From contig CADCML010000048.1 of the NCBI GenBank assembly GCA_902802535.1, forward strand, positions 1 through 32,513: a DNA stretch of 32,513 nt, in the 5' to 3' direction. The DNA comes from an uncultured Bacteroidia bacterium. Lineage in GTDB: Bacteria > Bacteroidota > Bacteroidia > Bacteroidales > F082. Below the pieces are notes generated by a model that was not told the DNA's origin, did not search any database, and was given only the letters and a program-made list of their open reading frames with translations. Shown one piece after another: positions 14,998-23,324 of this stretch. Position numbers and translations under genes: made by a program. The first letter of the stretch is position 1. The number at the start of each line of letters is the position of its first letter.

Positions 14998-15672
14998 TTA
15001 TTCTGGCTTTCTTAAGGTATGGATCCAAAAATCATTCAATTCGTATTTCCTTTTCCATAAATGCTCTTTGATAGCCTTATCAGTTTCACAAATATCTAGA
15101 AGAAATAGATAATATTGATACTTTCTGTTTGGAAGATACTCTTCTATTGTTTTATATGTTGTTCTATAGTATTCCTCTTCCTCTTTCTCAATCTGAATAT
15201 CATCCGTACCATCACGTACGATGTTATATAAGCTTCTATATACCTCGATGTTGTCCAAATACGCATACCGAATCTTTTTTATCGCATAATACTTGCCTCC
15301 TATTTTATACACTTCGGTATTATCCATGGTCATAAGATTATCCAAATGTTGCGAAAAACAAACTCGGTGTACATACTTATTTTGCACAGAATCAAATATA
15401 TCCCAATTACTATAATGTGGAACTAAATAAGTTAGGGAATCTAAATTGATGGAATCAGCAGTAATCGCATTTATTAGAAAATCCTCATCTGTAACGTAAT
15501 ACAAATCATAATCTGTTTTCAACCTTAAGCAACAGGCAAATGGAGGATAAAACTCTGGATAACCATATACCACCTCTTGAATGATATAGTTTGTTCCTGA
15601 CTTGTAATCAATTGGAGAATCAGGATTATGATGCAAGAGCAATGCTAACAATATAATCTTTAATGTAATCAT
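14998..15672 (-). CDS. Protein of unknown function coupled to the metzincin gene (candidate partner)
   Basis: A 224-residue protein with a short hydrophobic N-terminus (MITLKIILLALLLHH), possibly an export signal, and a Tyr/Asp/Glu-rich body (for example EKEEEEYYRTTYKTIEEYLP). Its ATG overlaps the stop of the metzincin gene as ATGA (15669-15672), so the two are translationally coupled. The coupling and the AT-rich composition shared with its neighbours make it a candidate inhibitor, immunity protein or chaperone of the protease, but no family is recognised. Confidence 0.75.
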   Translation of the reverse strand: MITLKIILLALLLHHNPDSPIDYKSGTNYIIQEVVYGYPEFYPPFACCLRLKTDYDLYYVTDEDFLINAITADSINLDSLTYLVPHYSNWDIFDSVQNKYVHRVCFSQHLDNLMTMDNTEVYKIGGKYYAIKKIRYAYLDNIEVYRSLYNIVRDGTDDIQIEKEEEEYYRTTYKTIEEYLPNRKYQYYLFLLDICETDKAIKEHLWKRKYELNDFWIHTLRKPE

Positions 15673-16193
15673 TGGGGTTCTTTATTATGTTTATTAATAA
15701 GTATAGTTTTGCTTGTTTCTGGTGTCAAATTATTATTTTCTATAATGCGAATAAAAGGCTTTACTGCATTTTTTCGTGGAGGACTCATAGTCATCAAATC
15801 TCCTTCAATATATGAGGCATGTTCGGGATTAGTGGGGTCATATCTGTCTCTTAAGCCAAAAAAATGACCTAATTCATGCATTGCTGTATTACCATCTGTT
15901 TCAAAATACAGATAAGAATCGGCGGCCGCTTGCCACATATTTGCTTTAAGATGTTTAGACCCTTTTACTTCAGATCGAGGATTGGTTTCTTCAACATGCA
16001 CTATTGAATTACCGATTGGGTCTGCTTCAGCTGCCGCTTTTATTATATTAATGGCCTCTACACCTGTCGCATCTTTAATATCAACTTCTTTCCATTCAAA
16101 CTGTACATTCACAGAAAATCCTTCAAATTGCATATTATCAAACGCTGTTTTGATATTTTCGCTCCATGCTATAGTGTTGTGAATCTTTTTCAT
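15669..16193 (-). CDS. Metzincin-type zinc metalloprotease domain protein, no signal peptide
   Basis: A 174-residue protein with HELGHFFGLRD (His106, Glu107, His110, Gly113, Asp116), i.e. HExxHxxGxxD, where Asp replaces the third His of most metzincins as in snapalysin. A Met-turn-like LMTMSP lies near 133-138. The N-terminal half (VNVQFEWKEVDIKDATG, later SIVHVEE) fits the sheet of such folds. There is no export signal, though these enzymes normally act outside the cytosol; that and its small size suggest a detached toxin-type C-terminal domain or a protein exported another way. Coupled by ATGA to the next gene. Confidence 0.8.
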   Translation of the reverse strand: MKKIHNTIAWSENIKTAFDNMQFEGFSVNVQFEWKEVDIKDATGVEAINIIKAAAEADPIGNSIVHVEETNPRSEVKGSKHLKANMWQAAADSYLYFETDGNTAMHELGHFFGLRDRYDPTNPEHASYIEGDLMTMSPPRKNAVKPFIRIIENNNLTPETSKTILINKHNKEPQ

Positions 16194-16276
16194 ATGCTCA
16201 GTCTTTAATGATTATACGTTGCACGTTTTCCTCCAAGGAAAACAAACAGACAATAAACAAACGTATCTTAAAGGCA

Positions 16277-16783
16277 TTACTTAAGTTTATTGCCCAATTT
16301 GTCTGTTGCGTAGTTCTCTGTTACATTTATACAAACAAAATCAACATCATCTTTATAACACTTACCTCCGTCTTTTATACAGGTATATAAGCTGTCATTT
16401 AGTGCTTGATTATTGCTATACAAATCCAGGGATCCATCAGAAGAGCATATTGTATCTACATTATCAGCATCAATAAGCAAATTGCCATCTTGTTTTATAA
16501 TAACATCAACCAAACAGTCTGAAGATGGGTGGTCGCGAACCACTTTTATAAAATTATCGACAGGCTCTTTCCTATTGTTTGTATATTTACCACCAATAAT
16601 TAATGCATAATACGAGGTTCCTCTTGATCTTTTCCAAACAGTGACACAACAATCTTTATTGCCTATATGATAATACCTTTTTACTCCATTAGGAACTATT
16701 GATACAAGCAGTTGATAAAGAAGTATATCTAACAATACAATAATAAGAATAATAATCATTTTTTTTCTTGTTTTGATACGCAT
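16277..16783 (-). CDS. Membrane-anchored protein of unknown function beside the metzincin gene
   Basis: A 168-residue protein with one N-terminal membrane segment (about residues 9-31, MIIILIIVLLDILLYQLLVS) after a basic start MRIKTRKK, so the rest should face the periplasm. The soluble part has several Cys (CC near 46, others near 90 and 112, CIKDGGKCY near 135-143), suggesting disulfides. It lies 83 bases upstream of the metzincin gene on the same strand. A periplasmic, anchored protein next to a protease fits an immunity or inhibitor role, but this is inference. The TACGTTTG word at 16258-16265 may be a -7 box for the genes that follow. Confidence 0.7.
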   Translation of the reverse strand: MRIKTRKKMIIILIIVLLDILLYQLLVSIVPNGVKRYYHIGNKDCCVTVWKRSRGTSYYALIIGGKYTNNRKEPVDNFIKVVRDHPSSDCLVDVIIKQDGNLLIDADNVDTICSSDGSLDLYSNNQALNDSLYTCIKDGGKCYKDDVDFVCINVTENYATDKLGNKLK

Positions 16784-16822
16784 GATACTAAGTCTTTGAA
16801 TGTTTTTATTGATGATTATAAA

Positions 16823-18328
16823 TTATTGTTTTGCAAACTTTCCTAAGGAAAGCGTTTTCTTATTGTCATAGATTTGATAGGTGTACATTCCAACGGGGAG
16901 GCTGGCAACGCCCACAGTAAGCACATTCCCCTTGCCCCGGATAATGCGATCCATGCAAATATGTCCCAAGGCATCGATAAGCTGTATGCGGTGCTCGTCG
17001 TGCGCCGGCAAGCCCGAAATGTCGATGTTCAACTCATCCTTGGCAGGATTGGGATAGGCCAAAGCCTTTATCGTTTTTTGCGGCACTTCCTTCACACTAC
17101 AAGGAATGGGGTTGAAGTCTTCGCGAGCAAAACGCATTATTATTGGCATTCTGTCTTCATAATATAGTAATGATTGCTCAATCAACACGATACATCCACC
17201 GTCATTTATAGGGAGAATTATTGGGGACCAACAGTTCAAATTATCCCAAAAATTCATATTTCCCAATATTTCCAATTCTTTATTGATCAAATATAATTGC
17301 GGATAATAAGGGGCTAAATAACTTTCCGTATGACAATCGGCCATAACGTAAATGGTACTGTCGTTGGCATAAGTCATACAACTGGCATACATGAGTGTAT
17401 CCTGCTTATTGATTTCGACTTTTTCGACGATTTCTCCCTCGCGGTTCATTCTGCCAATAAGCACATGGGGCTTGTTGTGAACAACTGTATCTTGCTGGTC
17501 TGCAACAAGAAGCATTTCATTGGCATTATACCAATATCCCACATATGGGTCGCTCACATACTTATGTGTGGTTCCTTCTGGAATAGATATATCGTCAATA
17601 AAATAGTTATTTGTCAGATTAAAGTCGTAATCGAAATAGAGCAAGGATTGTAGCCCGTTTCGTCCTGCACACACCGCAATGATTTGGTCGCTATACGGGT
17701 CGTTCATGAGCTTTTGGTTTCGGATTTGATGTATGTAGCATATCGGGTCGGGCGGGTCGGCCAACAGATACCGACAATTCAGGTTGTCTCCTGATTGGGA
17801 GAAGCGGAACAACGCTCCTCTTGACTCGTACCCACCTTGATAATTGGGCATTTCCCTCCTTGCCGTTTTCAACAGGACGATGGTACCATCGTCGTCCATG
17901 ACAGCGGCACCATCTGTGAGACCCAAGAAACCTTCTGCCACTTGTAGGGTTTGTTCGCTCACCACATTCAGATTATCATCGAGAATTATGATTTTGAGTT
18001 CGCCAGAATCATTCAAACGATTGGTCATAATCCTTCCAGAAATGAAATAACCTCCATTGTCCAATGGGGTTAGGGTTTGCAAAACCAGTTGTTTTCCCTC
18101 TGGCGCAGGAAATGTGGTTGTCTCATATTGACCGTCTTCAAACACTCTGAAATAGGCACCGTCATTACCTGAACAACCGACGAGTTCCGTCGTGTTGTCC
18201 TCGTTAATGAAGCCGCCACTGATAGAAACGCTATCTGGTAAAACGGTTTCCCATTGTTGCCCTTGCATCGTCACCCCTCCCGCCATCAGCAGGAGCGCAA
18301 GCAGGGTGTAAATTCTTGTTGTTTTCAT
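16823..18328 (-). CDS. T9SS cargo protein, beta-propeller-like body
   Basis: A 501-residue secreted protein. The start at 18326-18328 gives a clear signal peptide (MKTTRIYTLLALLLMAGGVT); longer in-frame readings only translate the repeat DNA at 18393-18480. The body is made of repeated beta segments with Asp-rich turns (IIVLDDNLNVV, LDNGGYFISGR, MNREGEIVEKVEI) as in propeller-like cargo. The C-terminus is a T9SS type A sorting domain (AYPNPAKDELNIDISGLPAH ... GMYTYQIYDNKKTLSLGKFA). Its first 30 bases closely match sites at 23295 and 25625. Confidence 0.85.
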   Translation of the reverse strand: MKTTRIYTLLALLLMAGGVTMQGQQWETVLPDSVSISGGFINEDNTTELVGCSGNDGAYFRVFEDGQYETTTFPAPEGKQLVLQTLTPLDNGGYFISGRIMTNRLNDSGELKIIILDDNLNVVSEQTLQVAEGFLGLTDGAAVMDDDGTIVLLKTARREMPNYQGGYESRGALFRFSQSGDNLNCRYLLADPPDPICYIHQIRNQKLMNDPYSDQIIAVCAGRNGLQSLLYFDYDFNLTNNYFIDDISIPEGTTHKYVSDPYVGYWYNANEMLLVADQQDTVVHNKPHVLIGRMNREGEIVEKVEINKQDTLMYASCMTYANDSTIYVMADCHTESYLAPYYPQLYLINKELEILGNMNFWDNLNCWSPIILPINDGGCIVLIEQSLLYYEDRMPIIMRFAREDFNPIPCSVKEVPQKTIKALAYPNPAKDELNIDISGLPAHDEHRIQLIDALGHICMDRIIRGKGNVLTVGVASLPVGMYTYQIYDNKKTLSLGKFAKQ

Positions 18329-18392
18329 TATTCTATTGGTTTTATTAGTCTTATTAGTCCTATCCATCCCATCCCTCGCGTCCATCAGGCTT

Positions 18393-18480
18393 CCCCCTTT
18401 TCCCCTTTTTAAGGGGGTGGCCGTAGGCCGGGGGAGTCCCCCATCGTAATCCCGATAGCACGTTAGTACGCATAACGAAA
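18393..18480. repeat. GC-rich palindromic spacer element with left copy of a 40-bp direct repeat
   Basis: A run of nested inverted repeats, CCCCCTT...AAGGGGG (18393-18417) and GGGGG-AGT-CCCCC (18430-18442), followed by the 40-bp unit 18441-18480 (core GATAGCACGTTAGTACGCAT) that recurs at 19018-19057. It lies between the lipoprotein gene and the T9SS gene, within their probable shared transcript. Confidence 0.75.
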
Positions 18481-18498
18481 CCATCTTCACCCATGATT

Positions 18499-18969
18499 TC
18501 ATTCTCGTTGCTGCACCGCATTCTGGTAATCATCTTCGGTGAAAGTATATTGCAGGCAGCCGTCCCAATCGTTTTCGGCAGGTAGCGTTTCGTAGTTCTC
18601 CATCAAAATAGGATTAAACCTGCTTTTGTCTTCCTTTGAGAATACTACTTGAACCGAATCGTTGAAAACAATCCTCATCGAATCACATTGATTGTCATTA
18701 AAGTATTGCGGATAATCAATCTGATAACGATAATCCCACACGACAGAAGCCTCTCCATAGGGCGGAATTTTGATTGTCTGCGTCGGATAATAGGACGAAT
18801 CAGATGCGTTCACTAAACAGTCCTTGGTTTGAATAGTTAATTCCATCGGCAAGGTGTTTTTCATAACGACCTCCAAATGGCAAAGATGATCAACCGAGCA
18901 AGTCGCCAAAACAAATACCGACAGCATCATGGCCGCCAATGCCATTGCAAATAATACTGATCTTTTCAT
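18499..18969 (-). CDS. Lipoprotein of unknown function flanked by direct repeats
   Basis: A 156-residue protein with a lipoprotein-like signal ending LATC (Cys24) and a beta-rich domain (MELTIQTKDC, TIKIPPYGEASVVWDY, SMRIVFNDSVQVVF). The C-terminal YTFTEDDYQNAV has a second, orphan copy at 13922-13966. The gene is bracketed by near-identical 40-bp repeats at 18441-18480 and 19018-19057. No named family is recognised. Confidence 0.75.
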   Translation of the reverse strand: MKRSVLFAMALAAMMLSVFVLATCSVDHLCHLEVVMKNTLPMELTIQTKDCLVNASDSSYYPTQTIKIPPYGEASVVWDYRYQIDYPQYFNDNQCDSMRIVFNDSVQVVFSKEDKSRFNPILMENYETLPAENDWDGCLQYTFTEDDYQNAVQQRE

Positions 18970-19017
18970 TGTTCAATTATTTAACGGTTAATACTTCCTT
19001 TTGTCTTTTATCTCCTT

Positions 19018-19057
19018 CCATCGTAATCCCGATAGCACGTTAGCACGCATAACGAAA
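19018..19057. repeat. Right copy of the 40-bp direct repeat
   Basis: Identical to 18441-18480 at 39 of 40 bases, same orientation (core GATAGCACGTTAGCACGCAT). The pair encloses exactly one gene, the lipoprotein at 18499-18969. Confidence 0.85.
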
Positions 19058-19076
19058 TATCTCCTAATCCCCATCT

Positions 19077-20440
19077 TTAAAACCACACCTTATAAGAAAA
19101 CGACGGAATAATCGGGAAGAAACTCCGCTGCCATAGCGTTTGCGGCTCTTCTGGATATTGGTTCCAATACAGCGGGTCGCCTTTCGGGTCGCCGTAGTAG
19201 TAATAGTACGGATTCTGCCTGCAATACACGTTATAAATCGAGAACGTCCATTCCGCTTTGCGGCCCTTCTCGGCTTTGGTTCTGAACTTGGCGGCCAAGT
19301 CGAGGCGATGGTAGTCTTTCATCCTGTCGCTGTTGCGCTCACCGTAGATGTTGGCTTGCTCAAAATACACGTCGCCCTCGGGAGTGATGACAGGTGTGTC
19401 CTGTACTCCAATGACGGGAGTGAAGGGCAGTCCGGTCTGGTAAGTCCACAAGGCACTCAGCGACCAACGCTCCGTAAGCTGATAGTTCACGTTGATATTG
19501 ATGGAATGCGGACGGTCGTACTCGAACACATATTCCTTACCGTTATTGATGTGGTCGAATTGCCTTGTAGTGTGCGAGTAGGTGTAACCCACATAGCCAT
19601 CCAAGCGGTTGAAGTTGAAGCGGGTCATCATCTCAATGCCATACGACTTGCCGTTGCCGCCCGCTTCCACTTTGTTGCGCCAGTCAGAGTCGCCAAGGAG
19701 GGTGCTGTAGCCCTCGCGGTAGGTGGCCAAGTCTTTTAGCAGCTTGTAGTAGGCATCGATTTCAACGCTGATATGGTCTTGCCAAAAACCGCGCTGCCAA
19801 CCTACTGAAGCCTGGTCGGAGGTGGCGGGCTTGATACGAGCATCGGCAGGAATCCAAACCTCGTTGTTCATAATGGACCCTGGTGTCATCATCAGGTGTG
19901 CGTTCTGCGTCACGCGCATGGCAGTCAGGTTGACGGTACTTCCTCCTATGCCAAAACTGAGATTCAGCCTTGGCTCCCAAGCGAAGTGATGGTAGCCGCT
20001 GTTCAGGAAACTATTCAGCCTCAGGCCAACAGAACCGTTGAACCAGTTGCCAAATTTCAATTTGTTGTCCAAATATAGAGAATTGTCGAACACGCTCGAA
20101 ATGTCGGGCAGACTAGCATCAGAGAAGCTGCTGATGAAGTGGTTGGGGCGATAGTTGAGATACGAGCTTTGCAGGCCGTATTCCAAGGTGTAGGCATTGC
20201 CGACAAAGAGCTTCCAGTCGGAGCGGAGCGAAACGTCGCTGACACGCGATGAGGTCTTGACAAAGAAATCTGTCGTATCGACGGCGTTTTGAAGGTAAGC
20301 CTTCATGTTGTTCTTCAAGCGGTATTGCGTGAAAGACAGTGTATTGGCCATGAAAAGCCGTGAGCTGACTGCGCTGTTCCATTGGCCCGAAACGAGCAGG
20401 TTGCCCCAAATGTTGCCGATGCTGCTGCGCTCGATGTCAC
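19077..20440 (-). pseudogene. TonB-dependent receptor, C-terminal barrel part (separated by a frameshift)
   Basis: About 450 residues of outer-membrane barrel: alternating strands such as YRLKNNMKAYLQNAVDTTDF, YTLEYGLQSSYLNYRP and YGIEMMTRFNFNRLDGYVGY, and a terminal strand ending FSYKVWF with the C-terminal Phe typical of barrel insertion. It continues the receptor begun at 21382 but in another frame. The frames meet in the short GC-rich stretch near 20440-20446; adding one base there would restore a continuous reading of about 770 residues, a normal length for this family. Confidence 0.8.
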
Positions 20441-21382
20441 CGCGCCTTCGTAAAGGTTGAAGGAGAAGCTGTTTTTGGCATCGGGTGCCCAAGTGTATTT
20501 GGCATTGATGTCGTGGAAGCCGTAGGCCATATTATAATCCTGTCCGCCTTGTCCTTTACTGATTTGGCTCGCAATGTAGAGTAAGGCTTCCGTCAAGGTC
20601 TTACGGCCTGTGACGATAAAGCTGGAGTTTTTCAGTCCGCCAGGACCTTCTACGGCGAAAGCCAAGTCTGTGAGACCTGCGCTGAGCGAGCCTTTCAATT
20701 TGGTTGGGTCGCCTTTCTTTGAGGTGAGGTCGACAATAGAAGACAGCTTGCCACCATAGCGGGCAGGGAAGCCGCCCTTATAGATATCCATCGTGTTAAT
20801 CATCTCAGAGTTGAACACCGACATGAAACCGCCAAGATGGTTGACATAGATGAGTGGCACATTGTCGAGCAAATAAAGATTTTCGCCTGGGTTGCCGCCT
20901 CGCACAATCATCAGGCTGGAGGCTTCTGTGGCCGCTTCGATGCCCGGCAGTTGTTGTGCCGCCTTGATAATGTCGGGACGACTGCCCAAGGTGGGGATTT
21001 GGTCAATGCTTTTGGCATTGAGGGTCAATGTGTTGAAACTGTTTTTTCGCTCAATGCGAGTGGCACTGATTTCCACAGATTGCAAAGTCTCGGTCAAGGG
21101 CTTCAAACGGATTTGCAAAGGCTGGTCGGCATTGTCCACCTTAAGGCAGGTCTCTTCATAGCCGATGCATGAAACACAAAGCGTAGCTGGCAATTCCACC
21201 GCAAGGTTAAAATACCCTTTCTGGTCGGTGGCCACCCCTTTTGAGTGGTCTTGAAGAAAGACATTGGCACCGATGATGCGCTCACCATCATTGGCATCGC
21301 TGACGAAGCCGGAGATATGTGTTTGCTGGGCTTGGACAAAGAGAGAAGCCAAGAGGCCAATCATCAAAAGCATTCTTTTCAT
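20315..21382 (-). CDS. TonB-dependent receptor, N-terminal part (frame broken after the plug)
   Basis: Signal peptide (MKRMLLMIGLLASLFVQAQ), a CarboxypepD_reg-like domain (about 22-105: ISGFVSDANDGERIIGANVF ... GYEETCLKV), and a plug domain (about 110-215) with MIVRGGNPGENLYLLDNVPL. The barrel starts near 220. Real homology ends at FNLYEG (near 20446); the last 40 or so residues are out-of-frame reading. It lies 11 bases after the DUF4249 gene, the usual partner pairing. Substrate not evident. Whether the break is real decides if the receptor works. Confidence 0.85.
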   Translation of the reverse strand: MKRMLLMIGLLASLFVQAQQTHISGFVSDANDGERIIGANVFLQDHSKGVATDQKGYFNLAVELPATLCVSCIGYEETCLKVDNADQPLQIRLKPLTETLQSVEISATRIERKNSFNTLTLNAKSIDQIPTLGSRPDIIKAAQQLPGIEAATEASSLMIVRGGNPGENLYLLDNVPLIYVNHLGGFMSVFNSEMINTMDIYKGGFPARYGGKLSSIVDLTSKKGDPTKLKGSLSAGLTDLAFAVEGPGGLKNSSFIVTGRKTLTEALLYIASQISKGQGGQDYNMAYGFHDINAKYTWAPDAKNSFSFNLYEGAVTSSAAASATFGATCSFRANGTAQSAHGFSWPIHCLSRNTA

Positions 21383-21393
21383 GGCGTGTCAGT

Positions 21394-22341
21394 TTACGGG
21401 TTGATGAAAATGGTGTCGCAGGTCATGGGAGCGATGGCAGCAAACACGCCACGACCGTTTTCCACGTTGCTGTAAAGGTTGAGCGGTGTCACGATACCAA
21501 GGAAAAGATTGGTATAAGCATCAGGTTCCTCGAAGGCATCTTGGCTCTTCATGTAATGGTAAGCCGATTCCGAGAGGCCCTGCATCCTGACCACCACCTC
21601 GCCCGAACGCTCTATGACGCCGCCTATGTGCTGTCCGCCCCAGCCGTGGTTGCTGAACCATGCGTTCACCTTCATGGTATAGGTCGTGTCGGTGATAATG
21701 GCATTGCTGAACAGTAGCTGGTCAGAACCTTCGTTGAGCAGCACGGGGTCGTCGGTGTTGATGGACGCGCTCATCGTGCCTGATTCCGTGGAATGGCCGA
21801 GATAAGCATGTGTTTCAGCATCGTAGTATTCATTGAGGAAATCAGCGTAGATGTTCAAGCTGTAATAAAGGTTTCGGTTGGGGTCGGTCCTAAAAGTAAC
21901 CAAGAAAGCGGGACAAGGTCGGCCTTCGTCATCGACGGTGGCGTTTTCCATGATTTCTACGCCCGTCACCACTGGCTTCTCCGGCATCTCCGTTTGGGCA
22001 AAGAGCGTGTCGTAGCCTGGGATGACGACCTGACAGGCGTATTCGTGCAGGGCCTCGGCGGTGGTTTCGCCAACATAAAGGCCATCTCCCTCGTGTTGCA
22101 GCTTTTCTGCGAACTGTCCATCCACATAAAGCAGTACTTCGGCATCGGTGCAAGGAGAGGGATGCACCGAGTCAAGTCCTTGGGCAAAGGTGACCTGCGC
22201 CCACACGGGCTGGTCCTTCTGTAGCACGGCGTTCAATGTGGGTTGAGGGTAAAAATCGGGTCGGTCGTAGTAGCTGACTTGTTTGCGGCAACCGCTGAAG
22301 GCAAGCGCAACAAAAAGGAAAAGGATGAATGAATTTTTCAT
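21394..22341 (-). CDS. DUF4249 family lipoprotein, partner of the TonB receptor
   Basis: A 315-residue lipoprotein; start at 22339-22341 gives MKNSFILFLFVALAFSGC (Cys18). The body shows the DUF4249 layout: an early strand pair (VLQKDQPVWAQVTFAQGLDS), an Ig-like first domain with EVLLYVDGQFAEKLQHEGDG and YACQVVIPGYDTLFAQTEMP, and a second domain ending FLGIVTPLNLYSNVENGRGV. Such lipoproteins are regularly encoded next to TonB receptors and probably work with them at the outer membrane in uptake. A 97-bp terminal-inverted-repeat element lies just upstream (22364-22460). Confidence 0.85.
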   Translation of the reverse strand: MKNSFILFLFVALAFSGCRKQVSYYDRPDFYPQPTLNAVLQKDQPVWAQVTFAQGLDSVHPSPCTDAEVLLYVDGQFAEKLQHEGDGLYVGETTAEALHEYACQVVIPGYDTLFAQTEMPEKPVVTGVEIMENATVDDEGRPCPAFLVTFRTDPNRNLYYSLNIYADFLNEYYDAETHAYLGHSTESGTMSASINTDDPVLLNEGSDQLLFSNAIITDTTYTMKVNAWFSNHGWGGQHIGGVIERSGEVVVRMQGLSESAYHYMKSQDAFEEPDAYTNLFLGIVTPLNLYSNVENGRGVFAAIAPMTCDTIFINP

Positions 22342-22363
22342 GTTAAAATGTTGATTTATTGTC

Positions 22364-22460
22364 TGTAGGGCTGCCGTGGTACGACAGCCGCTCAAAATTG
22401 TTAATATCAGTGGCTGCCATGGTTCCTGAGTTTGTCGAAGGACAGTGTGACAGCCCTACA
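22364..22460. repeat. Terminal-inverted-repeat element, copy 1 (97 bp)
   Basis: Begins TGTAGGGCTG and ends CAGCCCTACA, perfect inverted ends. It contains a 21-base hairpin module (22369-22389) and GGTTCCTGAGTTTGTCGAAG. Copy 2 at 27696-27794 has the same ends and the same right half, but its hairpin module is the exact reverse complement of this one. It sits between the broken barrel gene and the DUF4249 gene, without coding capacity. Confidence 0.85.
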
Positions 22461-22465
22461 AAAGA

Positions 22466-22744
22466 TTACCGTTGCCATTTCTTCGGCCCAGGGAATCGAA
22501 CAATGAGACCGAAGCGGTGGATAGCTTTGGCCTTTATTTCGTCTGTTTTGGGTTTGTATTCCTTATTTAGGTTGTCAAATGCCAATTCATAAAAGACACC
22601 GAAATACTTTGATGGATTGATGGCTAAACCAATGCTACCACCGTAAAGAAAGTTGTTGCGGACAGGCTCGGCTGAAGGACCATCGTAATCAGGCTTATAC
22701 TGCTCTGTTACGGTTCTCATGCCCAATTCGCCACGAACGCTCAA
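22466..22744 (-). pseudogene. Outer-membrane beta-barrel protein, 3' part (frame-separated)
   Basis: Encodes SVRGELGMRTVTEQYKPDYD, then GSIGLAINPSKYFGVFYELA and the closing strand AIHRFGLIVRFPGPKKWQR. These are the later strands of a small barrel whose N-terminal half lies at 22695-23069 in another frame. The frames meet near 22740-22755 (after VLFDGKM). Confidence 0.7.
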
Positions 22745-23069
22745 TCATTTTCCCATCAAAAAGAACAGGATGGTAAGTAGTATCTGCACCTTGAACGCTA
22801 TATCCACCACCTATCTTCATTAAGCTTTCATGGGTGCCGAAACTGCCAAAGACCCCAACCACGCACCAATTGGTAATTCCATAGCCTACACCAACACGGA
22901 AGTCGGGATAGTCTGACAAAAGGTGTTTCTGCATCATACGCGAATAGCTCGCATCGATTTTGAAATTGCCCTTGTTGACAGGTTTCAATGAGGTGAATGG
23001 GAGGTTGGTTTGGGTGAAAGCCATGCAAGGCAACAGTAAGAATGTCAAAAGATAAAACCTCGTTCTCAT
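22695..23069 (-). pseudogene. Outer-membrane beta-barrel protein, 5' part (frame-separated)
   Basis: Signal peptide MRTRFYLLTFLLLPCMAFTQ, then barrel strands (NFKIDASYSRMMQKHLLSDY, FRVGVGYGITNWCVVGVFGS). Translation leaves the barrel pattern after VLFDGKMI and soon stops. With the piece at 22466-22744 the restored protein would have about 195 residues. It precedes the DUF4249/TonB-receptor genes in the same direction and may be part of that operon. A single indel, real or artefact, explains the break. Confidence 0.75.
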
Positions 23070-23184
23070 GATAATACTTGTTTACGTTTTAATTATTCTT
23101 TTTTCTTTTTAGCGGAAATCTCTATTAATACGGAAAAACTCGAAAAAAGTTACAGACAACGGATAGAAAAATCAGAATTCTTGC

Positions 23185-23295
23185 TTTGTTTCTGGTTGTT
23201 GTGCGAAAGCCATCCAGGGCAAGAGCAGGATGGCCAGCAGGTAGAAAGTACAAAAAATGGAGCATAAGCAGGGTGTAAATCTTTAAGTTTTCCAT
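23185..23295 (-). pseudogene. Remnant 5' ends of secreted-protein genes
   Basis: From 23295 the minus strand reads MENLKIYTLLML, matching the first codons of the T9SS gene at 18328 (IYTLL from the same ATTTACACCCTGCTT). After a frame change it reads FYLLAILLLPWMAFAQQPET and then stops, a second signal-peptide end like that of the barrel gene (FYLLTFLLLPCMAF). So this 255-base gap (23070-23324) holds scraps of two signal peptides but no working gene. Confidence 0.4.
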
Positions 23296-23324
23296 ATTTG
23301 ATAAAAGTGTTTTTACCATCAACA

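Noticed and set aside
16224-16242. Seven-base-pair hairpin between the membrane protein and metzincin genes as a terminator
   Set aside because: There is no T-run after it on the minus strand, so termination is not supported.
18328-18502. N-terminal extension of the T9SS protein at 16823-18328
   Set aside because: It translates the palindromic spacer and one 40-bp repeat and would bury the signal peptide.
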